Origin: Granulicella sp. L46
GTDB lineage: Bacteria; Acidobacteriota; Terriglobia; Terriglobales; Acidobacteriaceae
Reading direction: 5' to 3'
DNA length: 64,000 nucleotides
NCBI RefSeq assembly: GCF_009765785.1
Contig: NZ_LMUT01000018.1
Span: 77,389-141,388 of the forward strand
Part shown: in pieces, positions 48,980 to 56,957 of the stretch
Numbering within the stretch: the first letter of the stretch is position 1
How the letters are laid out: the number at the start of each line of letters is the position of its first letter
Notes under the pieces: model-generated
Seen by the model: only the letters and a program-made list of their open reading frames with translations
Told to the model about the DNA's origin: nothing
The model's database searches: none
Program-made: the position numbers and the translations under genes

Positions 48980-49837
48980 ATGGGCGTGACGGAGCATCGG
49001 CTGGGAGTGGTGGGCGCGGGAACGATGGGGAACGGCATTGCGCATGTGTTCGCGCGTGCGGGGTTCGATGTATCGCTGTATGAGATGAGCGAGCGGGCGA
49101 TGGAGAAAGGGCTGGCGACGATTCGCACGAATCTTGACCGCGAGGCCGCCAAAGGGAAGATCGATCCGGCTGAGGCGCCGAAGATCTTTGCGCGGATTCG
49201 CCCGGTGCATCGGCCGCAGGATTTGAGTGGTTGCACGCTGGTGATCGAGGCCGCGACGGAGCGGCTGGTGGTGAAGCAGGAGATCTTTCGCGAGCTCGAC
49301 GAGCTGCTGGGGCCGGAGGCGATCCTGGCGACGAATACCTCGTCGATCTCGATCACCAAGCTGGCAGCGGGCACGGGAAGAGCTGCGCAGGTGATCGGGA
49401 TGCACTTCTTCAACCCGGTGCCGGTGATGGCGCTGGTGGAGGTGATTCGGGGGCTGCAGACGTCGGACGCGACGTTTGCGACCGTTCGCGAGCTGGCGCT
49501 GTCGGCTGGAAAAACGCCGGTGGAGGTGAATGATGCTGCCGGGTTTGTGAGCAACCGCGTGCTGATGCCGATGATCAACGAGGCAATCTTTGCGGTGATG
49601 GAGGGCGTAGCGACCGCTGAGGCTATCGACGAGATCTTTCGCCTAGGGATGGCGCATCCCATGGGGCCGCTGACGCTGGCGGATTTTATTGGGCTGGATG
49701 TTTGCCTGGACATTATGCGGGTGCTGGAAGACGGGATCGGCGACCCGAAGTACCGGCCGTGCCCTCTGCTGGTGCGGATGGTGGACGCTGGCTGGCTGGG
49801 ACGGAAGTCGGGGCGCGGCTTTTATCAGTACCAATAA
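48980..49837 (+). CDS. 3-hydroxyacyl-CoA (3-hydroxybutyryl-CoA) dehydrogenase
   Basis: 285 residues. LGVVGAGTMGNGIAHVFARAG is the NAD site; ATNTSSISITKLA, QVIGMHFFNPVPVMALVEVIRG (catalytic His in GMHFFNP) and NDAAGFVSNRVLMPMINEA follow, all in normal order. It interconverts 3-hydroxybutyryl-CoA and acetoacetyl-CoA. The MaoC-type gene follows after 16 bases. Short-chain acyl-CoA metabolism is implied. Confidence 0.94.
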   Translation: MGVTEHRLGVVGAGTMGNGIAHVFARAGFDVSLYEMSERAMEKGLATIRTNLDREAAKGKIDPAEAPKIFARIRPVHRPQDLSGCTLVIEAATERLVVKQEIFRELDELLGPEAILATNTSSISITKLAAGTGRAAQVIGMHFFNPVPVMALVEVIRGLQTSDATFATVRELALSAGKTPVEVNDAAGFVSNRVLMPMINEAIFAVMEGVATAEAIDEIFRLGMAHPMGPLTLADFIGLDVCLDIMRVLEDGIGDPKYRPCPLLVRMVDAGWLGRKSGRGFYQYQ

Positions 49838-49853
49838 TTTTGGGGAGGAACGC

Positions 49854-50303
49854 TTGGCGGACGAGTTGTATTTTGAGGATTTGCAGCCGGGGATGAAGAT
49901 TCGCTCCATTCGCAGCTACGAGGTGACGGCGGAGGAGATCAAGCAATTTGCGGCGAAGTACGATCCGCAGCCGTTTCACCTGGACGAAGCGGCTGCCGAG
50001 AAGACGTTCTTCAAGGGGCTGGCGGCGTCTGGCTGGATGACGGCGGCGATCACGATGAGGCTACGCGTGGAGTCGATGCACGTGGCGGGTGGGATGATTG
50101 GCGCTGGTGTGGATGAGATCAAGTTTACCCAGCCGGTGCGGCCGGGGGACTGGCTGCGGACGGAGACTGAGATCCTGTCGGCGCGGCGGTCGACTTCGCG
50201 GCCTGAGATTGGGGTGGTGAAGTCGGTGACGCTGGTGTTCAACCAGCGCGACGAACTGGTGATGCGGTCGGTGGTGAACTTCATTGCGCCCTTAAGGGCG
50301 TAG
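49854..50303 (+). CDS. MaoC-like (R)-enoyl-CoA hydratase/dehydratase
   Basis: 149 residues from a TTG start with GGGGAGGAA 4 bases upstream; the frame continues upstream but inside the previous gene. LYFEDLQPGMKIRSIRSYEV, IKQFAAKYDPQPFHLDEAAA (the hydratase 2 motif with Asp and His), GLAASGWMTAAITMRL and VDEIKFTQPVRPGDWLRTET define a single hotdog domain. With the dehydrogenase upstream it forms a pair acting on short 3-hydroxyacyl-CoAs. Confidence 0.92.
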   Translation: MADELYFEDLQPGMKIRSIRSYEVTAEEIKQFAAKYDPQPFHLDEAAAEKTFFKGLAASGWMTAAITMRLRVESMHVAGGMIGAGVDEIKFTQPVRPGDWLRTETEILSARRSTSRPEIGVVKSVTLVFNQRDELVMRSVVNFIAPLRA

Positions 50304-50305
50304 TG

Positions 50306-50387
50306 CTCAGTTCTTAGTCGTCAGTTCTCAGTTTCCCGGGGGCGGATCGTCGTTGCTTTTCCGGAGAACTGACAACTAAGAACTGAG
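50306..50387. repeat. 24-bp near-perfect inverted repeat of the CAGTTCTCAGTT family
   Basis: Bases 50306-50329 and 50364-50387 are reverse-complementary with one mismatch (tolerated as G-U in RNA), separated by 34 bases. A single-orientation copy is at 14774-14809. Confidence 0.85.
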
Positions 50388-50394
50388 AACCTTC

Positions 50395-50429
50395 TCGAGA
50401 ACTCCCGCTGGTTCCCGGGCGATTTAGTC
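50395..50429 (+). repeat. GAGAACTC..GGTTC repeat
   Basis: TCGAGAACTCCCGCTGGTTC then CCGGGCGATTTAGTC. Similar to the end of queG (60455-60490: GCGAGAACTCTTCTGGTTCT, CGCGGGTGATTTGTC). Confidence 0.6.
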
Positions 50430-50455
50430 ACAGGCTGGGGGCGTATTTTTAAGTA

Positions 50456-51439
50456 GTGCGGATGACGGTGCTGGCATCGGGGTCGAAGGGCAATGCGACG
50501 GTAATCGCCGCGGGCTCGACGCGGATCCTTGTGGATGCGGGGATGTCGTGCCGCGAGCTGATGAAGCGGATGGCGCAGGTAGGCGAGGATCCCGAGGATC
50601 TGGACGCGATTCTCATCACGCATGAGCATTTGGATCACGTGGCGGGGCTGTCGGTGCTGGCACGGCGACTGAAGATTCCAGTGTTCTTTACCGAAGGGAC
50701 GCACAGGGCGTGGGTGCGGATGCTGACGCCGCGGACCACGATGACCTATGCGAAGTGGCTGGACACCGTGCAGCGGGAGAAAGAGGCGCGCGCCGACCAT
50801 GCTCCCGCGCACACGGCGCTTATGACCGAGATCGACCCGGATGCCGCGGATGATCCTATGGAGGCCGAGGCTGCCGAGCCCTGTGCAGTCGCCGAAGCCG
50901 AGAGTCCGAAGGTGAAGGCCGATCCCGCGTTTCTGCCGGCCGTGGAGTACTTCCGCGCCGGGCACGGATTTTCGATTGGCGAGATTGACGTCAACCCCTT
51001 CACCATTCCGCATGATGCGGCCGATCCCTGCGGATTTGTCTTCCATGCGCGGTCAGAGTCGATTCGGATGGCTATTGCCACTGACCTCGGCTATGTGCCG
51101 CCAAACGTGAAGATGGCGCTGCGGGGGGTGGATGTGCTGCTCCTGGAGTCCAACCACGACCTCGAGATGCTGAAGGACGGCCCCTATCCGTGGAGTGTGA
51201 AACAGCGGGTGCTGAGTCGGGTCGGGCACTTATCCAACGCGGCCTGCGCGGAGTTTCTGCTGCGCGATTACGACGGCGGCGCGCACACGATCGTCCTTGG
51301 ACACCTGTCGGAGCAGAACAACCTGCCGGAGCTGGCGAAGCTGGCCGCTGAGCAGGCAATTGGCGGACGGATGACTTTGCTGGGCAATCGGGTCGTTTTG
51401 GCGGTGCAGGACAGCCCGCTGGAGCCAATCTGCCTCTGA
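50456..51439 (+). CDS. MBL-fold metallo-hydrolase, YycJ/WalJ-like
   Basis: 327 residues. MTVLASGSKGNATVIAAGST begins it, ILITHEHLDHVAGLSVLARR gives the HxHxDH motif, IPHDAADPCGFVFHARSE and MAIATDLGYV the later ligands, and TIVLGHLSEQNN the final His. These enzymes are 5'-exonuclease-like and linked to cell-wall and DNA control. Compared with the family an extra acidic, Ala-rich segment (about residues 105-165) is inserted. Start GTG 50456 or ATG 50462; no clear ribosome site. Confidence 0.88.
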   Translation: MRMTVLASGSKGNATVIAAGSTRILVDAGMSCRELMKRMAQVGEDPEDLDAILITHEHLDHVAGLSVLARRLKIPVFFTEGTHRAWVRMLTPRTTMTYAKWLDTVQREKEARADHAPAHTALMTEIDPDAADDPMEAEAAEPCAVAEAESPKVKADPAFLPAVEYFRAGHGFSIGEIDVNPFTIPHDAADPCGFVFHARSESIRMAIATDLGYVPPNVKMALRGVDVLLLESNHDLEMLKDGPYPWSVKQRVLSRVGHLSNAACAEFLLRDYDGGAHTIVLGHLSEQNNLPELAKLAAEQAIGGRMTLLGNRVVLAVQDSPLEPICL

Positions 51440-51535
51440 CGGCGTAAGGTTCGGAGGCGTATAGTGTGCGATCGTTGGTACCGATTTTCGCACAGGCGCA
51501 GAATCGACTAGGATAGTTGGAGCATCCATAGATTC

Positions 51536-52048
51536 ATGGCTACACAAAATTCCCACGCTCGCGAATCTGGTCAAGAAGCCTGCAACGATCCGGTTGTGGG
51601 GGCGATTTTGTCGGGATGGCGGTACGATATCTCCGGAATCTCGCCGGATCTGCGGGTGGACTATGAGGCGCATCTGTACAACTGCGCTCACTGCCGCAAG
51701 CGCCAGAGGGTCCATCGCACCTGGGACGTGATGCTGCTGGCGATCACAACGCTTTCGTTTGCCGCGTTTCTGCTGGCCGCGATGGTAATGCACCGGGTGG
51801 AGGCGATCAGCCACATCAACAACGTGCAGCACCTTCATCTCCATGACCAAGGCATCCCCTCGCTGTTGAGGATTCCCAGCAGCATATCGATCAGCCTGGA
51901 AGCGCTGGCCATCGTCGGCGTACTGATTTCCATGATGTTGTGGACGCTGGTTACGATTACGACACCGATTCCGAGCATGGTCGCAGCCCTGTTTCGCGAG
52001 CGCATCTCGCCGGAACTGCGTGAGCGCCTGCGCAAGCAGACGGTTTGA
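51536..52048 (+). CDS. Membrane protein with a putative HxxxCxxC zinc site
   Basis: 170 residues. Residues in YEAHLYNCAHCRKRQRVHR show H-x3-C-x2-C, as in anti-sigma zinc-finger domains, followed by two membrane segments (WDVMLLAITTLSFAAFLLAA and ALAIVGVLISMMLWTLVTI) and a short cytoplasmic tail. A sigma factor gene is not adjacent, so an anti-sigma role is only suggested by the motif. The rhomboid gene follows after 21 bases. Confidence 0.65.
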   Translation: MATQNSHARESGQEACNDPVVGAILSGWRYDISGISPDLRVDYEAHLYNCAHCRKRQRVHRTWDVMLLAITTLSFAAFLLAAMVMHRVEAISHINNVQHLHLHDQGIPSLLRIPSSISISLEALAIVGVLISMMLWTLVTITTPIPSMVAALFRERISPELRERLRKQTV

Positions 52049-52069
52049 GCTAGAACGAAGCCCGACATT

Positions 52070-52996
52070 GTGACCAACTCTTCCCAGACGGATGCTCCCC
52101 CTTCATCGCTGACAGATGGTTCCCCGAGCGGTGCTTTGCGGATGGAAGCAGCTGAGCTCTCTGTGCGCCGCAGATCGAGAACGCGCGTGCCGCTGTGGAG
52201 ATACCCCGCAACCTATCTGCTGATGGGCATCAACCTCGCGGTGTTTGCGATGATGTTCCCGTTCGGGCCGGTGATGGGGCTGATCCATCAGCACGCGTGG
52301 GGGAGCATCCTTACGGCGCCGTTCGATGTTGATACCATGATTCGGTTTGGAGCCAGTGCGTCGCCCCTGATCCAGGCAGGGCAGTGGTGGAGACTGGTTA
52401 CGGGCGCGTTTGTACACGTAACGATTCTCCACATCGCGCTCAATATGTGGTGCCTTTGGAACCTTGGGCTCTTTGGGGAGCCACTGCTAGGCAAGCGCGG
52501 ATTGATTGCGGTTTACCTTCTCACAGGAACAACCGGGATGATGTTCTCTTATGCATGGAGCATCGCGTCGGGACAGGTGGCTCTCGTGGCCGGCGCCTCG
52601 GGGGCAGTGTTCGGCATCGCGGGGATCTTGATTGTGCTGTTATCCAACCGCAAGCTCCAGGTGCCGTGGGAGGAGTTGAAAAGCCTGCGTCGCCAGGTGA
52701 TCTTCTTTGCGGTCGCCAACCTGGTGATTGGCATGACACCGAACATGCTGGGGATGGCGTCGCCAGGTCAACTGAAGCTGGTGCACCTGGATCTGAACAT
52801 GCTGCCGCGGATCGACAACACGGCGCACGTGGGTGGGTTTCTCAGCGGCCTGGCACTCGGGTTGCCACTGTTTCCGCGCATGAACTCGGGCAGGGCGAGC
52901 TATCGGGCACGACAGACCGTGACGTTTGTGTTCGCGACCCTGCTGCTTTGTCTCTTCGGCTATGCGCTTTCGAACTTCGCTCACGGCAGATCCTAG
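52070..52996 (+). CDS. Rhomboid-family intramembrane serine protease
   Basis: 308 residues from GTG 52070; ATG at 52142 is an alternative. Catalytic Ser is in LVAGASGAVFGIAG (GxSG), the His in TAHVGGFLSGLALG; VHVTILHIALNMWCLWNLGL and GSILTAPF-like sequence precede. At least six membrane segments. It cleaves membrane proteins within the bilayer. The neighbouring zinc-site membrane protein is a conceivable substrate, but this is speculation. Confidence 0.92.
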   Translation: MTNSSQTDAPPSSLTDGSPSGALRMEAAELSVRRRSRTRVPLWRYPATYLLMGINLAVFAMMFPFGPVMGLIHQHAWGSILTAPFDVDTMIRFGASASPLIQAGQWWRLVTGAFVHVTILHIALNMWCLWNLGLFGEPLLGKRGLIAVYLLTGTTGMMFSYAWSIASGQVALVAGASGAVFGIAGILIVLLSNRKLQVPWEELKSLRRQVIFFAVANLVIGMTPNMLGMASPGQLKLVHLDLNMLPRIDNTAHVGGFLSGLALGLPLFPRMNSGRASYRARQTVTFVFATLLLCLFGYALSNFAHGRS

Positions 52997-53023
52997 ATCG
53001 CGATGAACGTCCCGCAAGCTGAA

Positions 53024-53051
53024 AAAAGCCAGGCGGGTTAGCCTGGCTTTT
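53024..53051. terminator. Bidirectional intrinsic terminator
   Basis: AAAAGCCAGGC, loop GGGTTA, GCCTGGCTTTT: an 11-bp stem with A-run and T-run, between the converging rhomboid and XRE genes. Confidence 0.92.
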
Positions 53052-53072
53052 CGCGAACAGTGAAGTTTCTCT

Positions 53073-53486
53073 TTAGCTGATCGAAACAGTAGCGGTAGCA
53101 GCGAACTTACGCACCATGGCGAGGAGAAGCTTGCGATCGCTCTCGTTGAGATTCGCGGAGTAGCGCTGAATCTGGGTGAGGAAGCGGATCTCGTCTTCGC
53201 TCAGCGTGACGCCGTAGGTCTCTTTGACCGGGTCTTCAGAGAAGAACTGGCTGAGCGGCATATCGAGCGATCCTGCGATCTTCTGGAGCGTTTCGAGGGA
53301 GGGAACCGTGTGCCCGTTCTCCACCCTGGAGAGGTAACAACGCAACAGCCCTGTGCGCTTCTCAATGTCCCCTTGCGACATACCGCGCTGCAGGCGGAAG
53401 TCGCGGATGGTAGCCCCGATATTGATCGGAGTCGGCTCGGATGCAGCGAACTGCTCTTCCAACGTTACTGTTTGCATATTTGCCAT
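53073..53486 (-). CDS. XRE-family transcriptional regulator
   Basis: 137 residues from ATG 53486 (or 134 from 53477). A helix-turn-helix of the Cro/CI type spans about residues 20-75 (ATIRDFRLQRGMSQGDIEKR, RCYLSRVENGHTVPSLETLQ, IAGSLDMPLSQFF). The C-terminal part (LTQIQRYSANLNESDRKLLL) is helical with no known domain. No Shine-Dalgarno precedes either ATG; an extended -10 box ends 13 bases upstream, so the message is nearly leaderless. Target genes are unknown. Confidence 0.88.
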   Translation of the reverse strand: MANMQTVTLEEQFAASEPTPINIGATIRDFRLQRGMSQGDIEKRTGLLRCYLSRVENGHTVPSLETLQKIAGSLDMPLSQFFSEDPVKETYGVTLSEDEIRFLTQIQRYSANLNESDRKLLLAMVRKFAATATVSIS

Positions 53487-53492
53487 TGACGG

Positions 53493-53550
53493 TAAAGTAA
53501 CTATACCAAGTGAGCGTGGCAAGCGCTAAGTGCACAATATTGCCGCACTT
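53493..53550 (-). promoter_or_regulatory. Promoter and possible operator of the XRE gene
   Basis: On the minus strand TGGTATAGT is an extended -10 box (TATAGT at 53505-53500), giving a start near 53493. Upstream, AAGTGC (53528-53533) and GCACTT (53545-53550) form an inverted repeat that could bind the regulator itself. Confidence 0.45.
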
Positions 53551-53616
53551 GTACCAATCAAGATTCGTGCCCGACACGGAACTAACAACCAGTGGTAGCC
53601 CAATGGTCTCTATACC

Positions 53617-54363
53617 CTATCCCATGTACATGCCGCCATTTACATCCAGGGTGTGGCCGGTGATGTAGCCGGCAGCGTCGCTGGCCAGGAAAGCGACTGC
53701 GGCGGCGATGTCGGCATCGCTGCCATACCGCCCCAGGGGAATCTCGCTGAGGATGGTCGCTTTATGGGTTTCGGGCAGAACGTCGGTCATGGCGGTCTGG
53801 ATGAAGCCCGGAGCGACGGCGTTGATGGTGATGTTGCGGCTGGCGAACTCGCGTGCCAGCGACTTGGTGAGGCCGATCATGCCGGCCTTCGATGCGGCAT
53901 AGTTGGCCTGGCCAGGCGAGCCTATCTCTCCCACCACGGAGGTGATGTTGATGACTCGTCCCCAACGACCTTTCATCATCGACGAAATAACGGCCTGGGT
54001 GAGCAGGAAGGCGCCGGTAAGGTTGGTGCGCAGGACGTCGTCGAAGTCGGCGAGCTTCATGCGCAGGGCGAGGCCGTCCTTGGTGATGCCGGCGTTGTTG
54101 ACCAGGATGTCGACCTTGCCGAGGTCGGCGAGAACGGACTTGGCGCAGGCCTTGATGGATTCCTCGCTGGAGACGTCGAGCGCGTAGGTGCGGGCGGCGC
54201 CGCCGGCAGCGGTGATCTCGGTAGCCACGGCTTCGAGCTTGTCGGCAGATCGTGCGGCGAGGGCGACGGTTGCGCCGGACTTGGCGAGTTCGAGGGCGCA
54301 GGCGCGGCCGATGCCCTGCGATGCTCCGGTAATCAAGGCAATTCTTCCAGATAAATGGTTCAA
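53617..54363 (-). CDS. fabG: 3-oxoacyl-[acyl-carrier-protein] reductase
   Basis: 248 residues from a TTG start with GGAG 6 bases upstream. ALITGASQGIGRACALELAK gives the NADPH site; DILVNNAGITKD, INITSVVGEIGSPGQANYAASKAGMIG (Ser-Tyr-Lys catalytic set) and VNAVAPGFIQTAMTD follow. This SDR reduces 3-ketoacyl-ACP in fatty acid synthesis. No other fab genes adjoin. The stop codon lies in a GGGATAG sequence like the dispersed repeat family, perhaps by chance. Confidence 0.92.
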   Translation of the reverse strand: MNHLSGRIALITGASQGIGRACALELAKSGATVALAARSADKLEAVATEITAAGGAARTYALDVSSEESIKACAKSVLADLGKVDILVNNAGITKDGLALRMKLADFDDVLRTNLTGAFLLTQAVISSMMKGRWGRVINITSVVGEIGSPGQANYAASKAGMIGLTKSLAREFASRNITINAVAPGFIQTAMTDVLPETHKATILSEIPLGRYGSDADIAAAVAFLASDAAGYITGHTLDVNGGMYMG

Positions 54364-54503
54364 GATTTTCTCCGACCTCAGACTGCTTTAGCTTCGCCTC
54401 TAGTTTCCCACGGTCCGCCGATTTACGACAGGAAGATAAAGGCGAACCAGATCGTTCGCCGTCACACCGAATCACAGGCTCGCGCGATATTCTTGTGCGA
54501 GTT

Positions 54504-56081
54504 ATGAGCGACAACCAGAAGCACGCAGCTGACCACAAGCCCTCTGAGAATACAACCGAAGTTTACGCTATCCACGGAGCCGAGCCCGAGGTCCTCGCCT
54601 ATGCCATGGCCAAGTACTCGCGATCGGCGCTGACCATGCGCGAGTCGCTCACCGAGATCAGCTCGCAGAAGGCGGAGCAGTTTCTCAACACCTTCTACTT
54701 CCAGTATGGACATCGCTCGATCGCCGACCTGGCGCACATTCCCTTTGCCGTCGAGAAGCTGAGCCTTCTGGCGGCCATCGCGCTGGTGGACGAGGCCCGC
54801 TGGGACGGGCAGGAGCGCTCGACGCGCTACCAGGACTTCCGCCGCTCCGGCTGGTACACGCCGCACATCGACAGCCATCACCGGGCTGATTACACACGCG
54901 CGATCGAGGCACTGTTTGCTGCGTATAACGATCTCAGCGCCGGTATGTTCGAGGCGCTCAAGGGAGTGGTTCCTCGCCCCGGTGAGATGAAGGAAGATGC
55001 TTACGCGCGCACGCTGAAGGCTCGGGCCTTCGATGCGGCGCGCTACCTGCTGCCGCTCGCGACCAATACCTCGCTGGGCCAGATCGTGAATGCGCGTACG
55101 CTCGAAACGCAGGTGTCGCGGCTGCTCTCAAGTCCTTTCGCCGAGATTCGCGAGCTCGGCGAAAGGCTGCGCAACGCCGCCATCCAGCCCGCCTGGAACG
55201 TGCTGCGTGACAAGCTGGAGGAACTCGCGGGCGAGGGTGTAGTCAATGCTGAGGCAACGGCCCAGATTCTCAACGAACTGATGCCGCCGGTGCGCACGGC
55301 TCCCACGTTGCTGAAGCATGCCGAGCCCAACGAATATCAGATCGCCAGCCGCAAGGAGCTTGCGCAGGCTGCCGTGGAGCTGATGAAGGGCGCGGACATC
55401 TACCCAGCACCAATTGTGGATCTGCTCGACGACGAAGAGCATCTCGAGGTCGAGCTGGTAACTTCGCTGCTCTACCCGAACTGCCATTACTCGTATCGCC
55501 AGCTGCGCGGAGCGGTGGGCGCGCTGGGTGAGGTGCGGCGGAATGAGCTGCTCAAGATTGGCACCGCGCACCGCGGGAAGTTCGACGAGCTGCTGCGCGC
55601 CTTCCACTCCGGCCACGGATTTCGCTTCGACATCCTGATGGACATTGGTGGCTTCCGCGATATGCATCGGCATCGCCGCTGCGTGCAACTCATCCAGGAT
55701 TTCTCGGACGTGCATGGCTACGACGAGCCGATATGCCCGGGCCAGCCGACGCTTGCCGAGGCAGGCCTCGAGGTCGCTTATAAAGCTGCCATGGAGTCCG
55801 CCTTCAGCGCCTACCGAGCGCTACGCGATAGCAGCGCGCATGAGGGCGCACAAGCCGCGCAGTATCTGCTGCCGTTGAGCACGCGCTGCCGCTCCATGTT
55901 CAAGATGGACTTCGCCGAGGCGCTCTATATTTCGGAGCTGCGCTCCACCGTTGCAGGGCACTTCAGCTACCGCCGCGTGGCCTGGGAGATGTATCGCGCC
56001 ATCGCCGTGCGGCATCCCGCGCTGGCTGGCTTGTTCCGCATCGAAGACGTGAACGTGCCTGCGGATCTGCTGAAGAGGTGA
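54504..56081 (+). CDS. Two-domain ThyX-like (FAD-dependent thymidylate synthase) protein
   Basis: 525 residues from ATG 54504 (GTG 54495 possible), roughly twice a normal ThyX. The N-terminal half has EVLAYAMAKYSRSALTMRES, QYGHRSIADLAHIPFAVEKL and DGQERSTRYQDF; the C-terminal half has CHYSYRQLRGAVGALGEVRR, GGFRDMHRHRRCVQLIQDFS and FSYRRVAWEMYRA. The ThyX signature RHRxxSxNExSxR appears split: QERSTRY in the first half, RHR in the second. ThyX methylates dUMP using FAD and methylene-folate; with degenerate signatures in both halves, activity is uncertain. Confidence 0.8.
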   Translation: MSDNQKHAADHKPSENTTEVYAIHGAEPEVLAYAMAKYSRSALTMRESLTEISSQKAEQFLNTFYFQYGHRSIADLAHIPFAVEKLSLLAAIALVDEARWDGQERSTRYQDFRRSGWYTPHIDSHHRADYTRAIEALFAAYNDLSAGMFEALKGVVPRPGEMKEDAYARTLKARAFDAARYLLPLATNTSLGQIVNARTLETQVSRLLSSPFAEIRELGERLRNAAIQPAWNVLRDKLEELAGEGVVNAEATAQILNELMPPVRTAPTLLKHAEPNEYQIASRKELAQAAVELMKGADIYPAPIVDLLDDEEHLEVELVTSLLYPNCHYSYRQLRGAVGALGEVRRNELLKIGTAHRGKFDELLRAFHSGHGFRFDILMDIGGFRDMHRHRRCVQLIQDFSDVHGYDEPICPGQPTLAEAGLEVAYKAAMESAFSAYRALRDSSAHEGAQAAQYLLPLSTRCRSMFKMDFAEALYISELRSTVAGHFSYRRVAWEMYRAIAVRHPALAGLFRIEDVNVPADLLKR

Positions 56082-56084
56082 GGC

Positions 56085-56801
56085 TCAGTCTGCGGAGGTT
56101 CCTGTCTGCCCAACGGCGAACGGATTGAAGTTGGTATGCGTGTCGAACGTGTCGACGTGCTCGGCGCGCTTTAGCCAATTGACTACGAGGTAGGTCAGCG
56201 GCGTTGCGAGCACTTCGTAGGCGACCTTCAGCAGGTAGCCCTGCCAGATAATTTGGAAGATCTTGCCCGGGGTGAAGGTGCCGGCGAAAGTGATGATGAT
56301 GACCAGCGTGGTGTCCACTGCCTGGCCCACCACCGTTGAGCCGACCGTCCGCGTCCACAGCCAGCGGCCTTTCGTAATCAGCTTGAGCTTGGCCATGGTG
56401 TAGGAGTTGGCGAACTCTCCGGCCCAGAAGGCGGTCAGGCTCGCGATCAAGATGCGCGGCAGGATGCCGAAGACCGTGACGAATGCCTGCTGATGCTTGA
56501 ACTCCGGATCGGAGGGCAGGGCGATCACGATTGCCGAGACGGCATAAAGCAGAGCTGTGCCGAAGAATCCCAGCCAGATGGCGCGGCGCGAGGCGGCGTA
56601 ACCGTAGATCTCGGTGAAGATGTCACCGAAGATGTAGGTGATGGGGAAGAGCAGCATGGCGCCCGAGGTGGAGAAGGCGAGTTGGTAGCCATGAAGTGTG
56701 AAGAGCGGTATCCGCACGACCTTTTGCGCCACGAGGTTCGAGACCAGAAGAATGACCACGAAGGTGGTTGTTAAAGCATCTAGATAGCGAAATCGGCGCA
56801 T
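56085..56801 (-). CDS. yhhQ: Queuosine precursor transporter, YhhQ family
   Basis: 238 residues with about six to seven membrane segments. TTTFVVILLVSNLVAQKVVR, FPITYIFGDIFTEIYGYAAS, AFWAGEFANSYTMAKLKLIT and TVVGQAVDTTLVIIITFAG are typical of the YhhQ/QPTR family, which imports preQ0 or preQ1 for tRNA queuosine. QueG, another queuosine enzyme, is encoded 2.5 kb away. No preQ1 riboswitch was found in front of it. Confidence 0.93.
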   Translation of the reverse strand: MRRFRYLDALTTTFVVILLVSNLVAQKVVRIPLFTLHGYQLAFSTSGAMLLFPITYIFGDIFTEIYGYAASRRAIWLGFFGTALLYAVSAIVIALPSDPEFKHQQAFVTVFGILPRILIASLTAFWAGEFANSYTMAKLKLITKGRWLWTRTVGSTVVGQAVDTTLVIIITFAGTFTPGKIFQIIWQGYLLKVAYEVLATPLTYLVVNWLKRAEHVDTFDTHTNFNPFAVGQTGTSAD

Positions 56802-56867
56802 GAAGAGAGCCTACCGTACCAAGATGGGAAAGTGCCCGAAATGTCCACAGAGATTTTCGCTTTTCTT

Positions 56868-56918
56868 TTGCTTTTTGGCGACTGGCGGTGCTAGGATCAG
56901 ACATTAGATAAATCTAAT
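56868..56918 (+). promoter_or_regulatory. recA promoter with a 16-bp palindrome at the start site
   Basis: TTGCTT (56868-56873), 18-base spacer, TAGGAT (56892-56897). The perfect palindrome ATTAGATAAATCTAAT (56903-56918) sits where transcription would begin. ATTCGAAT and GAATTC follow at 56920-56929. A repressor site is plausible, but the sequence is neither the E. coli nor the Bacillus LexA box. Confidence 0.5.
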
Positions 56919-56957
56919 GATTCGAATTCAGTAAGACCCACTTAGGAGACCGATATC

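Noticed and set aside
56802-56860. preQ1 riboswitch in front of yhhQ
   Set aside because: No small pseudoknot with the conserved A-rich tail is visible in the minus-strand leader.
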